The notes: generated by a model not told the origin, from the sequence alone. 64,000 bases of DNA from UBA9676 sp963741615 (GCA_963741615.1 CAVUIU010000019.1:186001-250000); one strand, 5' to 3'; positions 18,368 through 26,840 are shown, numbered from the stretch's first letter. A program made the numbers and translations.

Positions 18368-19111
18368 GTGGGTGAGGAGATGGCCGGACGGCGCGCGGTC
18401 TCCAATCCGCTGGCGCTTGCCGTCCTCGTCACGCTGTCCGAACGGCCTATGCACCCGTACGAGATGGCGGCCACGATGCGCTCCTACGGCAAGGAGCGCA
18501 GCATCAAGCTGAACTACGGCTCGCTGTACACGGTCGTGAACAACCTCGCCAAGCACAGGTTCATCGAGGCGATCGAGGCTGCGCGGGAAGGCCGGCGGCC
18601 GGAACGTACCGTGTACCGGCTCACCGACGCGGGCCGCGAGGAACTCGAGGACTGGATGGCGGAGCTGATCGCCGTCCCGGTGAAGGAGTACCCGCAGTTC
18701 GAGGCGGCCCTGTCGGAGCTGCCCGCGCTCAGCCCCGGCCGGGCGCTGGAACTGCTACGCGACCGGATCACGGCGCTGGAGCAGCTGATCGCCGACGCGC
18801 ATACCGAGCTTGCGGGGCTCACCTGGCTGCCCCGGCTGTTCGTGCTGGAGGCCGAGTACCACGTCGCGATGCGGGAGGCCGAGCTGAGGTGGGTACGCGG
18901 CCTGGTGGCCGAGTTCGAGAACCGGACCTTCCCCGACCTGGAGGGCTGGCAGTACGTGCACGACACTCATGCATGGCCGCCGGGGTTCGGCACTCCCCCG
19001 CAGGGCTGGGCCGGTCACACCAGTGAGGCCGGCCAGGCCGGTCAGGCCGATGGGCCCCAGCCCGGCCCGGGCGGGAACCACCCGGGGAAGGAGGACGGCG
19101 CGACGAACTGA
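18368..19111 (+). CDS. PadR family transcriptional regulator
   Basis: A winged-helix regulator with a C-terminal dimerisation coil (Vir_C-like). The start is GTG 18368 or ATG 18380; from GTG the product is 247 residues. The winged helix spans about residues 12-95, with HPYEMAATMRSYGKE and GSLYTVVNNLAKHRFIE, then the wing ERTVYRLTDAGREEL. A long helical region follows. The last 45 residues are a Gly/Pro/Gln-rich tail not expected in the family. The ABC exporter genes downstream on the same strand are the likely regulated targets. Confidence 0.9.
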   Translation: MGEEMAGRRAVSNPLALAVLVTLSERPMHPYEMAATMRSYGKERSIKLNYGSLYTVVNNLAKHRFIEAIEAAREGRRPERTVYRLTDAGREELEDWMAELIAVPVKEYPQFEAALSELPALSPGRALELLRDRITALEQLIADAHTELAGLTWLPRLFVLEAEYHVAMREAELRWVRGLVAEFENRTFPDLEGWQYVHDTHAWPPGFGTPPQGWAGHTSEAGQAGQADGPQPGPGGNHPGKEDGATN

Positions 19112-19208
19112 CCCAGCAGAGGCCCCCGGCAAGGTGCGGCAACACCTCACCGAGGGCCATGACCACCAAACCGGTCCCGCGGGAGCGAGACCAGATCGAG
19201 TGAGCACT

Positions 19209-19222
19209 CCAAGCGTACTTGG
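19209..19222. promoter_or_regulatory. Inverted repeat upstream of the ABC exporter
   Basis: CCAAG, CGTA, CTTGG forms a perfect 5-bp inverted repeat 53 nt before the ABC ATPase start. It is too short and too GC-poor for a strong terminator after PadR and may be an operator. Its core AAGCG resembles part of the repeats at 18299-18343. Confidence 0.35.
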
Positions 19223-19274
19223 CTCCTCCCTCGTGGACCGGTGCACACGACACGCATCAGGGAGAAGAGCCAAC

Positions 19275-20315
19275 ATGACCATTCCGGCAGACACGTCCGC
19301 GCCTGCCCGCGCGGGCACCGGTGCCACCTTCGCGATCGAGGCCGACGGCCTCGTCAAGACCTACCCCAAGGGAGTGCGGGCCCTGGACGGGCTCGGCTTC
19401 GCGGTTCCCGCGGGCACGGTCTTCGCCATGCTCGGCCCCAACGGGGCCGGGAAGTCCACCACCGTCAAGATCCTCACCACCCTGGCGCAGGCCGACACCG
19501 GCACCGCGACGGTGGCCGGGCTGGATGTGCGGGCCAGGGCCGCACGGGTCCGGCACGTCATCGGCGTGGTCGGGCAGCGCAGCGGCGCGGACCCGGTGGC
19601 CACCGGCCGGGAGAACCTGCTGCTGACCGGCCGCATCCAGGGCCTGCGCGGCCGCAGGCTCACCGCCAGGGCGGACGACCTGCTTGAGCGGTTCGGCCTG
19701 GCCGAAGCCGCCGGGCGCCTCGTGCGCACCTACTCGGGCGGCATGCAGCGCCGCCTGGACGTGGCGATGGGCCTGATCAACCGGCCGCAGGTGCTCTTCC
19801 TGGACGAGCCGACCGCCGGCCTGGACCCGGAGTCGCGCTCGGCCATGTGGGACGAGATCGGGCGGCTCACCGCGGCCGGCAGGCTGACCATCCTGCTGAC
19901 CACCCACTACCTGGAGGAGGCCGACCGGCTCGCCAGCCACCTGGTCATCGTCAACCGGGGGCGCATCGTCGCCGAGGGGACGCCCGATGAGCTCAAGGGC
20001 CAGCTCCACGGCGACGCCGTGCACGTCGAACTCGCCGATCATGCCGAACGCCGCCGGCTGCTTTCCGCCCTGGAGCGCGTACCGGCCGTCCGCGAGATCC
20101 GGACGGACGGCAACCACGTCAGCGCCCGCGCGGACGAGGGCGCGGCGGCCCTGCCGGCGGTACTCGCCGCGCTCGACGACGCGGGCCTGCCCGTGCGCGC
20201 CGCCACCGTCGCGCGCCCGTCGCTCGATGACGTGTACCTGCGTTACGCGGGCCGCCGCTTCGCCGACGCCGACCAGCACCCTGCCAGCACTGCCAGCACC
20301 GGAGGATCACGATGA
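19275..20315 (+). CDS. ABC transporter ATP-binding protein, DrrA-like
   Basis: The ATPase subunit of an ABC-2 exporter of the daunorubicin-resistance type. An ATG at 19275 with an upstream AGGGAG gives 346 residues. Walker A is GPNGAGKSTT (about residues 54-63), the signature is YSGGMQRRLDVAM, Walker B is VLFLDEPTAGLDPESR, and the H-loop is LLTTHYLEEADRLA. The C-terminal domain of about 100 residues ends ATVARPSLDDVYLRYAGR, the DrrA-type end. Its stop overlaps the permease ATG by 4 nt. Confidence 0.93.
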   Translation: MTIPADTSAPARAGTGATFAIEADGLVKTYPKGVRALDGLGFAVPAGTVFAMLGPNGAGKSTTVKILTTLAQADTGTATVAGLDVRARAARVRHVIGVVGQRSGADPVATGRENLLLTGRIQGLRGRRLTARADDLLERFGLAEAAGRLVRTYSGGMQRRLDVAMGLINRPQVLFLDEPTAGLDPESRSAMWDEIGRLTAAGRLTILLTTHYLEEADRLASHLVIVNRGRIVAEGTPDELKGQLHGDAVHVELADHAERRRLLSALERVPAVREIRTDGNHVSARADEGAAALPAVLAALDDAGLPVRAATVARPSLDDVYLRYAGRRFADADQHPASTASTGGSR

Positions 20316-21088
20316 CCACCATCGCCGCACACACCACGCTGATGACCGGGCGCCAGCTCCGGGCATTCGCCCGCCAGCCCGCCTACCTGGTGATCAGCCT
20401 GATCCAGCCGGTCATCTGGCTGTTCCTGTTCGGATCCCTGTTCCGCAAGGTGGTCGAGCTGCCAGGTTTCGGCACCTCGTCCTACCTGGACTACCTGGTT
20501 CCCGGCGTAGTGATCATGAGCGCGCTTTCGAGCAGCATGTGGAGCGGCATGACCGTGCTGGAAGAGATCGACCGGGGCGTCATGGACCGGTTCCTGGTCC
20601 TGCCGTTGCACCGCTCGGCCATCATCAACGCCTCCGTCGTCCTCCAGTCGCTCATGATCACAGTGCAGTCGGTCATCATCGTGGCCCTCGGCTGGGCGGC
20701 GGGAGCGCACTACCCGGGCGGGGTGGCTGGCGTCCTGGTCCTGATCGCGGGATCGGTGCTGATCGCCATCGTGTTCAGCGCCTTCTCGAACACGGTCGGA
20801 ATGCTGGCCCGGCAGCGCGAAACGATCATCGGGATCAACACGTTCCTGCTGCTGCCGCTGACGTTCCTGTCCACCGCGTTCATGGCCACCGCGCTCATGC
20901 CGTACTGGATGCGGATCGTCGCCGACGGCAACCCGGTCAACTGGGCGCTGGTGGCGGGCCGGTCAGCGATGAGCGCCAGCCCGGACTGGGCACGGGTACT
21001 CGTTCAGGGCGGCGGCCTGGCGTTGCTGGCCATCGCCGTCACCGCCCTGTCGGTGCTGACCTTCCGCGCCTACCAGAAGTCCGTCTGA
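20312..21088 (+). CDS. ABC-2 type transporter permease, DrrB-like
   Basis: A 258-residue integral membrane partner of the preceding ATPase. It has about six membrane helices, including LVISLIQPVIWLFLFGSLF, YLVPGVVIMSALSSSMW and LVLIAGSVLIAIVFSAFS. Between helices 2 and 3 lies the conserved cytoplasmic segment EEIDRGVMDRFLVLPL, typical of ABC-2 permeases of antibiotic and lipid exporters. The substrate is not evident. Its 3' end lies within the antisense tail of the LLM gene. Confidence 0.92.
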   Translation: MTTIAAHTTLMTGRQLRAFARQPAYLVISLIQPVIWLFLFGSLFRKVVELPGFGTSSYLDYLVPGVVIMSALSSSMWSGMTVLEEIDRGVMDRFLVLPLHRSAIINASVVLQSLMITVQSVIIVALGWAAGAHYPGGVAGVLVLIAGSVLIAIVFSAFSNTVGMLARQRETIIGINTFLLLPLTFLSTAFMATALMPYWMRIVADGNPVNWALVAGRSAMSASPDWARVLVQGGGLALLAIAVTALSVLTFRAYQKSV

Positions 21089-22241
21089 CCGGACGCCGAC
21101 CACCCTGTATTCCATGATCACGGAATCCTGCCGGCCATGGCGACTGGCAGGATTCCGTGATCATGAGGCTGATCCCGGGGGCCGCGCAGCCGTCCCCGGC
21201 GAGGTCGCGGACGCGCTCGATCAGCCGCACCCGGTCGGCGTGGGTCTCCGCCAGCGGCGTCACGTTCAGCGTGGTGACACCCGACTCCTTCATCGCCGCC
21301 AGCCGCTCCGCCACGTGGCCCTCCGGCCCGATGAGCGACATGCCCGCCAGCAGTTCCGCCGGGATCAGCGCCGCCGCCTCGTCCTTGCGGCCTTCGAGGT
21401 AGGCGTCCTGGCAGCGGCTGGCTGCCTCCTCGAAGCCGAACCGCACCGCCAGCTCGTAATAGAAGTTGCGGCCCTTGTCCCGGTGCGGGCCCATGCCGCC
21501 GATGTACAGGGCGGCGAACGGCCGACCCAGTTCCAGGTACCCGGCGACGTCCTCGCCGATCGCCAGCGGCGCCTGCGCCACCACGTCAAGCGGCGGCAGC
21601 GACGGGTCCCGCTTGGCCCGGCCCGCCGCCAGCGGGGCACCCCACGCCTGCCCCGCCTTCTCGGGGAAGTAGAAGATCGGCTCCCAGCCCTCGGCCAGCT
21701 CGGCGGCGAGTTCGACGTTCTTGGGGCCGAGCGCCGCCACCACGATCGGGATCCGTTCCCGCACCGGCCGGTTGATCAGCTTGAGTGCCTTGCCCAGCCC
21801 GGTCCCGCGATCGGCCGGCAGCGGGATGGTGTAGTGCCTGCCCGCGTGCTCAAGCCGCTCCCGCCGCCACACCTTCCGGCAGATCTCGATGATCTCCCTG
21901 GTGCGCCCCACCGGAGCGTCATAGGGCACCCCGTGCCAGCCCTCGATCACCTGCGGGCCGGAGGCACCGATCCCGAGCGTGAACCGGCCACCGGAGACAT
22001 AGTCGAGCCCGGCCGCGGTCATCGCGGTCAGCGTCGGCGTGCGCGTGTACAGCTGGAGAATTCCCGACGCGATCTCCAGCCGCTGTGTCCTGGCCGCGAT
22101 GAAGCCCAGCTGGCTGACGGCGTCGAAGCTGTAGGCCTCCGGCACGAAGACGATGTCGAGGCCGGCCTTCTCGTAGTCGGCGAGCTCGGCCACGGTCTCC
22201 GCGAAACCGCCCGCGTAGTTCAGGGACATCCCGATGCGCAT
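21039..22241 (-). CDS. LLM-class F420-dependent oxidoreductase with a repeat-derived C-terminal tail
   Basis: A luciferase-like flavin/F420-dependent oxidoreductase. The ATG at 22241 starts MRIGMSLNYAGGFAETVAE; the TIM-barrel body contains FVPEAYSFDAVSQLGFIAA and GGRFTLGIGASGPQVIEGWHG. The body ends near residue 348 (ERVRDLAGD), a normal length for the family. The frame then continues for about 52 residues through the inverted repeat at 21113-21165 and 50 nt into the permease gene on the other strand. That tail is Arg/Gly-rich and looks unselected. The substrate is unknown. Confidence 0.88.
   Translation of the reverse strand: MRIGMSLNYAGGFAETVAELADYEKAGLDIVFVPEAYSFDAVSQLGFIAARTQRLEIASGILQLYTRTPTLTAMTAAGLDYVSGGRFTLGIGASGPQVIEGWHGVPYDAPVGRTREIIEICRKVWRRERLEHAGRHYTIPLPADRGTGLGKALKLINRPVRERIPIVVAALGPKNVELAAELAEGWEPIFYFPEKAGQAWGAPLAAGRAKRDPSLPPLDVVAQAPLAIGEDVAGYLELGRPFAALYIGGMGPHRDKGRNFYYELAVRFGFEEAASRCQDAYLEGRKDEAAALIPAELLAGMSLIGPEGHVAERLAAMKESGVTTLNVTPLAETHADRVRLIERVRDLAGDGCAAPGISLMITESCQSPWPAGFRDHGIQGGRRPVRRTSGRRGRSAPTGR
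21113..21165. repeat. Perfect 20-bp inverted repeat (CATGATC family hairpin A)
   Basis: Arms 21113-21132 and 21146-21165 are exact reverse complements (left arm CATGATCACGGAATCC followed by TGCC) around a 13-nt loop. It lies between the convergent permease and LLM genes and could end transcription from both sides, but there is no T-run. Its outer arm sequence recurs in two other hairpins in this window, at 26738 and 59872. Confidence 0.9.
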
Positions 22242-22267
22242 GGTGACCGGCCCTCCGCTAGAAGCCC

Positions 22268-22328
22268 GACGCCGTGTTGTGGTGACGCCGTGTTGTGGTG
22301 ACGCCGTGTTGTGGTGACGCCGTGCCAC
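22268..22328. repeat. 16-nt tandem repeat, 3.8 copies
   Basis: The unit gacgccgtgttgtggt occurs three times without change from 22268 to 22315 and is followed by a partial copy. It occupies the gap between aroQ and the LLM start, so it lies in the leader of the LLM transcript. Confidence 0.9.
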
Positions 22329-22348
22329 GAGGGTAACCGCGAGCCAGG

Positions 22349-22807
22349 TCAGACCTGCTGGCCGGCGTCCGCGCCGGCCGTCATCGCGGCGATGGCCCGC
22401 AGGGCGAGCCGGTAGGACATCAGGCCGAACCCGGCGATCGTGCCGTCCGCCACCGCCGCGATCACCGAGGTGTGGCGGAACGCCTCCCGCGCGGCAGGGT
22501 TGGACAGGTGCACCTCGACCAGGGGCGCGGTCCGCATCGCGAGCGCGTCGCGCAGGGCGTAGGAGTAGTGAGTGAAAGCGGCCGGGTTCAGCACGATCGG
22601 CGTCCTGGCGTCGATCGCCTGATGCACCCAGCCGATGAGCTCGGCCTCGTCGTCGGTCTGCCTGATCTCCACGTGCAGGTCCAGCTCCCGGCCGGCCTCG
22701 CGGCACGCCTGCGCCAGCTCGTCGAAGGTCGCGCTGCCGTACACGTCCGGCTCCCGCGAGCCCAGGCGGCCCAGGTTGGGGCCGTTCAGCACCAGCACCT
22801 GCCTCAT
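22349..22807 (-). CDS. aroQ: Type II 3-dehydroquinate dehydratase
   Basis: This enzyme dehydrates 3-dehydroquinate to 3-dehydroshikimate (shikimate pathway, step 3). The 152-residue length and N-terminal VLNGPNLGRLGSREPDVYG are those of the dodecameric type II enzyme. The active-site Tyr lies in the DVYG segment, and NPAAFTHYS and VEVHLSNP supply substrate contacts with the catalytic His region downstream. The start overlaps the aroB stop by 4 nt. It is the last of four aro genes. Confidence 0.96.
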   Translation of the reverse strand: MRQVLVLNGPNLGRLGSREPDVYGSATFDELAQACREAGRELDLHVEIRQTDDEAELIGWVHQAIDARTPIVLNPAAFTHYSYALRDALAMRTAPLVEVHLSNPAAREAFRHTSVIAAVADGTIAGFGLMSYRLALRAIAAMTAGADAGQQV

Positions 22808-23883
22808 CGTGACGCCACCTCCTCGTACGCGCGGGCCATCAGGTCCTCCGGGGGGTCGTCAAGGATCGCAGGCCGGCCGGGCCCCTCCAGCACGACGAAA
22901 CGCAGCCGGGCGCCACGCGACTTCTTGTCCACCGCCATCACCTCCCGCAGGGCGGGCCAGGCCCCGGGCAGAAACGTCGTGGGCAGCCCGACAGCTGTGA
23001 GCACGCGGCGGTGGCGGTGCAGGGTCGCGATGTCGAGCCGGCCAGCGAGCCGGGCGAGTTCCGCGGCGTAGACCATCCCGATCGCGACCGCCTCGCCATG
23101 GCGGATCTGATAGCGCTCGACGCATTCGATGGCGTGGCCCAGCGTGTGGCCGTAGTTGAGGATCTCCCGGCGCCCGGCTTCCCGCAGGTCCGCCGCGACG
23201 ACCTCGGCCTTCATCCGCACCGCCCGCTCGACCAGCTCGCGGGCATGCCGGCCGTGCGGGACGACGGCGCCCTCCGGGTCGGCCTCGATCAGGTCAAGGA
23301 TCGCCGGATCGGCGATGAACCCGGCCTTGATCACCTCGGCGAGGCCGCTGACGTATTCCGCGGCCGGCAGCGATTCCAGTACCGCCAGATCGGTGAGAAC
23401 GCCGGCCGGCGGGTGGAAGGCGCCGACCAGGTTCTTGCCTGCCGCGATGTTCACGCCGGTCTTGCCGCCGACCGCCGCATCCACCACCGCGAGCAGGCTC
23501 GTCGGGACCAGGATCAGCCGGACGCCGCGAAGCCAGGTGGCCGCCACGAACCCGGCCAGGTCGGTGGTGGCCCCGCCGCCGACGCCGACGATGACGTCGC
23601 TGCGGGTGAGCCGGTGGCCGGCCAGCCGGGACCACAGCTCCGCCGCCACGGCGACCGTCTTGGCGGCCTCCCCGGCCGGCACCTCCTCGGCATGCACCAG
23701 GTAGCCGGCGTCGGCGAGCACGCCGCACACCGGGCGGGCGACCTCACCCAGCCCCTGGGGATGGACCACGACCACCGTGCGGGCCGAGGACCCGACGAGC
23801 GCGGGCAGTTCGCCGAGCACCCCCGTGCCGACGACCACCTGGTAGGCGTGCTCGCCATGGACCGCGATCCGGGTAACGGTCAC
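22804..23883 (-). CDS. aroB: 3-Dehydroquinate synthase
   Basis: AroB converts DAHP to 3-dehydroquinate using NAD and a divalent metal. The 359-residue product shows the NAD-binding GVGGGATTDLAGFVAATWLRG in two halves, the phosphate-binding VGGKTGVNIAAGKN, and the metal-ligand segments ILNYGHTLGHAIE and RHGEAVAIGM. It overlaps aroK upstream and aroQ downstream by 4 nt each. Confidence 0.96.
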   Translation of the reverse strand: MTVTRIAVHGEHAYQVVVGTGVLGELPALVGSSARTVVVVHPQGLGEVARPVCGVLADAGYLVHAEEVPAGEAAKTVAVAAELWSRLAGHRLTRSDVIVGVGGGATTDLAGFVAATWLRGVRLILVPTSLLAVVDAAVGGKTGVNIAAGKNLVGAFHPPAGVLTDLAVLESLPAAEYVSGLAEVIKAGFIADPAILDLIEADPEGAVVPHGRHARELVERAVRMKAEVVAADLREAGRREILNYGHTLGHAIECVERYQIRHGEAVAIGMVYAAELARLAGRLDIATLHRHRRVLTAVGLPTTFLPGAWPALREVMAVDKKSRGARLRFVVLEGPGRPAILDDPPEDLMARAYEEVASR

Positions 23884-24602
23884 TGATGCGGCTCCGGCGC
23901 GCCGCCCGGCACCCCCGGCGCACTGCCGGGCACCTCCGGCGCCCCCGGCGCACTGCCGGGCACCTCCGGCGCCCCCGGCGCACTGCCGGGCACCTCCGGC
24001 GCCCCCGGCGCACTGCCAGGCACCTCCGGCGCGCTGTCCGGCACCTCCGGCCAGCCGGGCGACGTGCCCGCGCCCTCCCCCGTCTCCGCTGCGATCCGGG
24101 CGGCGATCATGGCGGCGATCTCGTCGGCTATCTCTTGCGGGGCACGGTCATCGGTGGTCACCGTGACCCAGGCGAGCCCTTCATAGACCGGCAGCCGCTC
24201 CGCCAGAAGTTCCCGCATCCGCGTGCGCGGATTGCCGATCAGCAGCGGGCGGGCAGCATCGAGGCCCGTCCGGTGCACGGCGGCGGCGAAACCCGTCTCG
24301 AGATAGACCACCCGCTGGCCGGCCAGGAGCTCCCTGGTGCCGGGGTCCATCACAGCGCCGCCGCCGAGTGCGAGTATCCCCGGATGACTGGTGACCGTGC
24401 GGGCCACAGTGGCCCGCTCGAGCTCGCGGAAGGCAGCTTCTCCGTCGGAGATGAAGATGTCGCTGACGGGTTTGCCCGCTACCTCCTCGACGGCGCTGTC
24501 GGTGTCCAGGAACTCCGCCCCCAGCAAGGCGGCGAGCAGCTGCCCGACGGTGGACTTGCCCGCCCCGGGCGGGCCGATGAGGACCAGCACGGGCCCGGTC
24601 AC
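23880..24602 (-). CDS. aroK: Shikimate kinase with a tandem-repeat C-terminal tail
   Basis: AroK phosphorylates shikimate. The first 170 residues are a complete kinase: Walker A GPPGAGKSTVGQ, the substrate-binding Asp in FLDTDSAVE, GGGAV with the following Asp, and the lid Arg in RPLLIGNPRTRM. Residues from about 172 to 240 are extra. They hold a decapeptide close to APEVPGSAPG four times and end GGAPEPHQ. The tail is encoded by a 30-nt tandem repeat and reaches the 4-nt overlap with aroB. Confidence 0.95.
   Translation of the reverse strand: MTGPVLVLIGPPGAGKSTVGQLLAALLGAEFLDTDSAVEEVAGKPVSDIFISDGEAAFRELERATVARTVTSHPGILALGGGAVMDPGTRELLAGQRVVYLETGFAAAVHRTGLDAARPLLIGNPRTRMRELLAERLPVYEGLAWVTVTTDDRAPQEIADEIAAMIAARIAAETGEGAGTSPGWPEVPDSAPEVPGSAPGAPEVPGSAPGAPEVPGSAPGAPEVPGSAPGVPGGAPEPHQ
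23911..24040 (-). repeat. 30-nt tandem repeat inside aroK
   Basis: Four nearly identical 30-nt units begin at 23911, 23941, 23971 and 24001, followed by a decayed partial unit. They are in frame and encode the AroK tail. The near identity of the copies suggests recent expansion. Confidence 0.9.
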
Positions 24603-25786
24603 GCGATCACCAGCGAGTCCAGGTAGCCGCGCAGGTTGCGCCGGGTTTCGGGGACCGAGTCGCCGCCGAACTTCTCGGTGGCGGCATCGGCGAGCACCAG
24701 CGCGACCATGGCTTCGGCCACCACTCCCGCCGCCGGCACGGCGGTGACGTCGCTGCGCTGGTTGATGGCCTTCGCCGCCTCGCCGGTCGCGATGTCCACC
24801 GTGGCCAGCGCCCGGGGCACGGTCGAGATCGGCTTCATCGCCACCCGCACCCGCAACGGCTCGCCTGTGCTCATGCCGCCCTCCACCCCGCCGGCCCGGT
24901 TGGTGCGCCGCCGGACCCCGGCGCCGCCGGGGCCTGGCGCCTCGATCTCGTCGTGGGCCTGTGACCCACGGCGCCGGGCGGTGGTGAATCCGTCGCCGAC
25001 CTCCACGCCCTTCATCGCCTGGATGCTCATCAGCGCCGCGGCCAGCCGCGCGTCGAGGCGCCGGTCCCAGTGCACATGGCTGCCCAGGCCGGGTGGCACG
25101 CCGTAGGCGATCACCTCGACCACCCCGCCCAGCGTGTCCCCCTCCTTGCGCGCGGCGTCGATCTCCGCCCGCATGGCCTCGCTTGCCCCCGGATCCAGGC
25201 AGCGCACCGGGTCGGCGTCAACCCGCGCGGCGTCCGCCGGCCCGGGGATGGCGCCATCGGGCGCGCTGATCTGGCCGATCGCCACCACATGACTGACAAT
25301 CTCGATGCCCAACGACTGCCGCAGGTACGACCTGGCCACCTCGCCGAGCGCCACCCGGGCGGCTGTCTCTCGCGCGCTCGCGCGCTCGAGCACCGGCCGC
25401 GCGTCCTCGTGCCCGTACTTCTGCATCCCCGCCAGATCGGCGTGACCGGGGCGGGGACGGGTGAGCGGGGCGCCCCGCGCCTGGTCCGCCAGCACGTCAG
25501 GCGGGACCGGGTCCGGCGACATCACCGTCTCCCACTTCGGCCATTCGGTGTTGGCGATCCGGATGGCGACCGGCGCGCCGAGCGTGCGGCCGTGCCGGAC
25601 CCCCCCGGTGATCTCCACCTCGTCCTGCTCGAACTTCATCCGCGCGCCCCTGCCGTAACCGGCCCGGCGGCGGGCCAGCGCGGCGGCGATGTCGGCGGTG
25701 GTGACCTCGATCCCGGCCGGCAGCCCCTCACAGATGGCCACCAGCGCGCGCCCGTGCGACTCCCCCGCGGTCAGCCAGCGCAGCAT
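24599..25786 (-). CDS. aroC: Chorismate synthase
   Basis: AroC makes chorismate from EPSP with reduced FMN. The 395-residue length is standard. The protein opens MLRWLTAGESHGRALVAI and contains RPGHADLAGMQKYG (with the catalytic His), SARETAARVALGEVAR and GGMSTGEPLRVRVAMKP. It is the first gene of the aroC-aroK-aroB-aroQ operon and overlaps aroK by 4 nt. Its promoter must lie in the short gap 25787-25859. Confidence 0.97.
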   Translation of the reverse strand: MLRWLTAGESHGRALVAICEGLPAGIEVTTADIAAALARRRAGYGRGARMKFEQDEVEITGGVRHGRTLGAPVAIRIANTEWPKWETVMSPDPVPPDVLADQARGAPLTRPRPGHADLAGMQKYGHEDARPVLERASARETAARVALGEVARSYLRQSLGIEIVSHVVAIGQISAPDGAIPGPADAARVDADPVRCLDPGASEAMRAEIDAARKEGDTLGGVVEVIAYGVPPGLGSHVHWDRRLDARLAAALMSIQAMKGVEVGDGFTTARRRGSQAHDEIEAPGPGGAGVRRRTNRAGGVEGGMSTGEPLRVRVAMKPISTVPRALATVDIATGEAAKAINQRSDVTAVPAAGVVAEAMVALVLADAATEKFGGDSVPETRRNLRGYLDSLVIA

Positions 25787-25859
25787 GGTGCCGATCCTCC
25801 CACGGGGAAACTGTGGACGATCGAGACGGGCGGGACGGACCCGGGCGGGACGGTCAGGT

Positions 25860-26666
25860 TCACGGCCCGCTGGCCCCTCCGCCCGGCGGATCGCCCACGG
25901 TGGCAGCCACCGCGATCCCGCGCCGTACCCTGCCGCCGCCCCCGGCCAGGATTCGTTCCGCGGACCGCTGGATCGCCTCCTGCGCGCGGGGCTGCCCCGG
26001 GCCGCACCCGGGGACCAGCGTCACCTGGATCGTCAGGTCACTGTCGCCTTCCCCGGGCAGCAAGGCGAACCCGGCGATCACCGCCTCGGCCGAAAGCGCC
26101 GCGCCCGCTGCCGCCCGCACATCCGGGTCCTCATGCGGCAGCGGCGGCGGCCTGTTCTCAGCCAGCGCGGCCAGCCGGGCGCCGTCCACGGCGAACGGGA
26201 CCGGCCCAGCCACGTCGATGACCACCGCACTCGCCTCCTGGAGACCGGCCTGCCAGACCCGGCCCGCCGGGACCGGCACCGGCCTGGCGTCAGGCCGCCA
26301 CCGGGCCAGGGATTGCAGGCAGGTGAAGGCCAGCAGGGCATGCCTGCCGTCGCTGCCCACCAGGGTCGGCAGTGCCATCTCGCTGACCTTCCCGGCCTCG
26401 CCGGAGTCTTCCGGGCCGGCGACTTCCGGGCCGGCGTCTTCCGGGCCGGCGACCCCGGTCCCGCCCGCGTGCGTCGTCTCGGCCGGCACCGTTTCGGCCG
26501 GCACCGCCACGACCGGCACCAGCAGGCGGGCGCCGGCCAGCGCGGTCAGCGCGGCGTGCTCGCTCCCCTGACCGGCTGCGAAGGCACCCAGGGCGGCGGT
26601 CACCCGGGGATCGGAGTCGCCACGGTCGGTGGGATCGCCAAGGCCACCGGTGATCAACTCAGGCAC
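25860..26666 (-). CDS. SseB-like domain protein
   Basis: A 268-residue cytoplasmic protein. Its central part has the SseB N-terminal-domain pattern: ALGAFAAGQGSEHAALTALAGARLLVPVV in two pieces, then LPTLVGSDGRHALLAFTCLQSLARW, followed by a loop and VPFAVDG. The domain is widespread in actinobacteria without an established role. A Glu/Gly/Pro repeat (GPEDAGPEVAGPEDSG) lies in the middle. It shares a leading position upstream of aroC but is 73 nt away from it. Confidence 0.75.
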   Translation of the reverse strand: MPELITGGLGDPTDRGDSDPRVTAALGAFAAGQGSEHAALTALAGARLLVPVVAVPAETVPAETTHAGGTGVAGPEDAGPEVAGPEDSGEAGKVSEMALPTLVGSDGRHALLAFTCLQSLARWRPDARPVPVPAGRVWQAGLQEASAVVIDVAGPVPFAVDGARLAALAENRPPPLPHEDPDVRAAAGAALSAEAVIAGFALLPGEGDSDLTIQVTLVPGCGPGQPRAQEAIQRSAERILAGGGGRVRRGIAVAATVGDPPGGGASGP

Positions 26667-26737
26667 GGCTCAACCCTAATGGGACGCCAGCCATGGATCG
26701 GCGTGCCCGCTGCCGTGCGGGAAGCGCTCACCGCCCA

Positions 26738-26792
26738 CCATGATCACGGACGATCACCCCCGAAAACCGCATGCGATCGCCCGTGATCATGG
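26738..26792. repeat. 18-bp inverted repeat (CATGATC family hairpin B)
   Basis: Arms 26738-26755 (CCATGATCACGGACGA plus TC) and 26775-26792 pair at 17 of 18 positions around a 19-nt loop. It lies between divergent genes, so it cannot be a shared terminator. It shares its first 12 arm bases with hairpin A at 21113. Confidence 0.85.
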
Positions 26793-26840
26793 CCCAGCGG
26801 CAGGCGGCCGAGCGGTAACGTTCCCGGAACGATCCCGGCG

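Noticed and set aside
22268..22328. The 16-nt repeats as a CRISPR array
   Set aside because: The units are directly contiguous with no spacers and are too short, and no cas genes are present.
21170..22706. A longer start for the LLM gene, back to 22706
   Set aside because: The extra 155 residues would overlap aroQ and the tandem repeat. The family N-terminus MRIGMSLNY begins at 22241.
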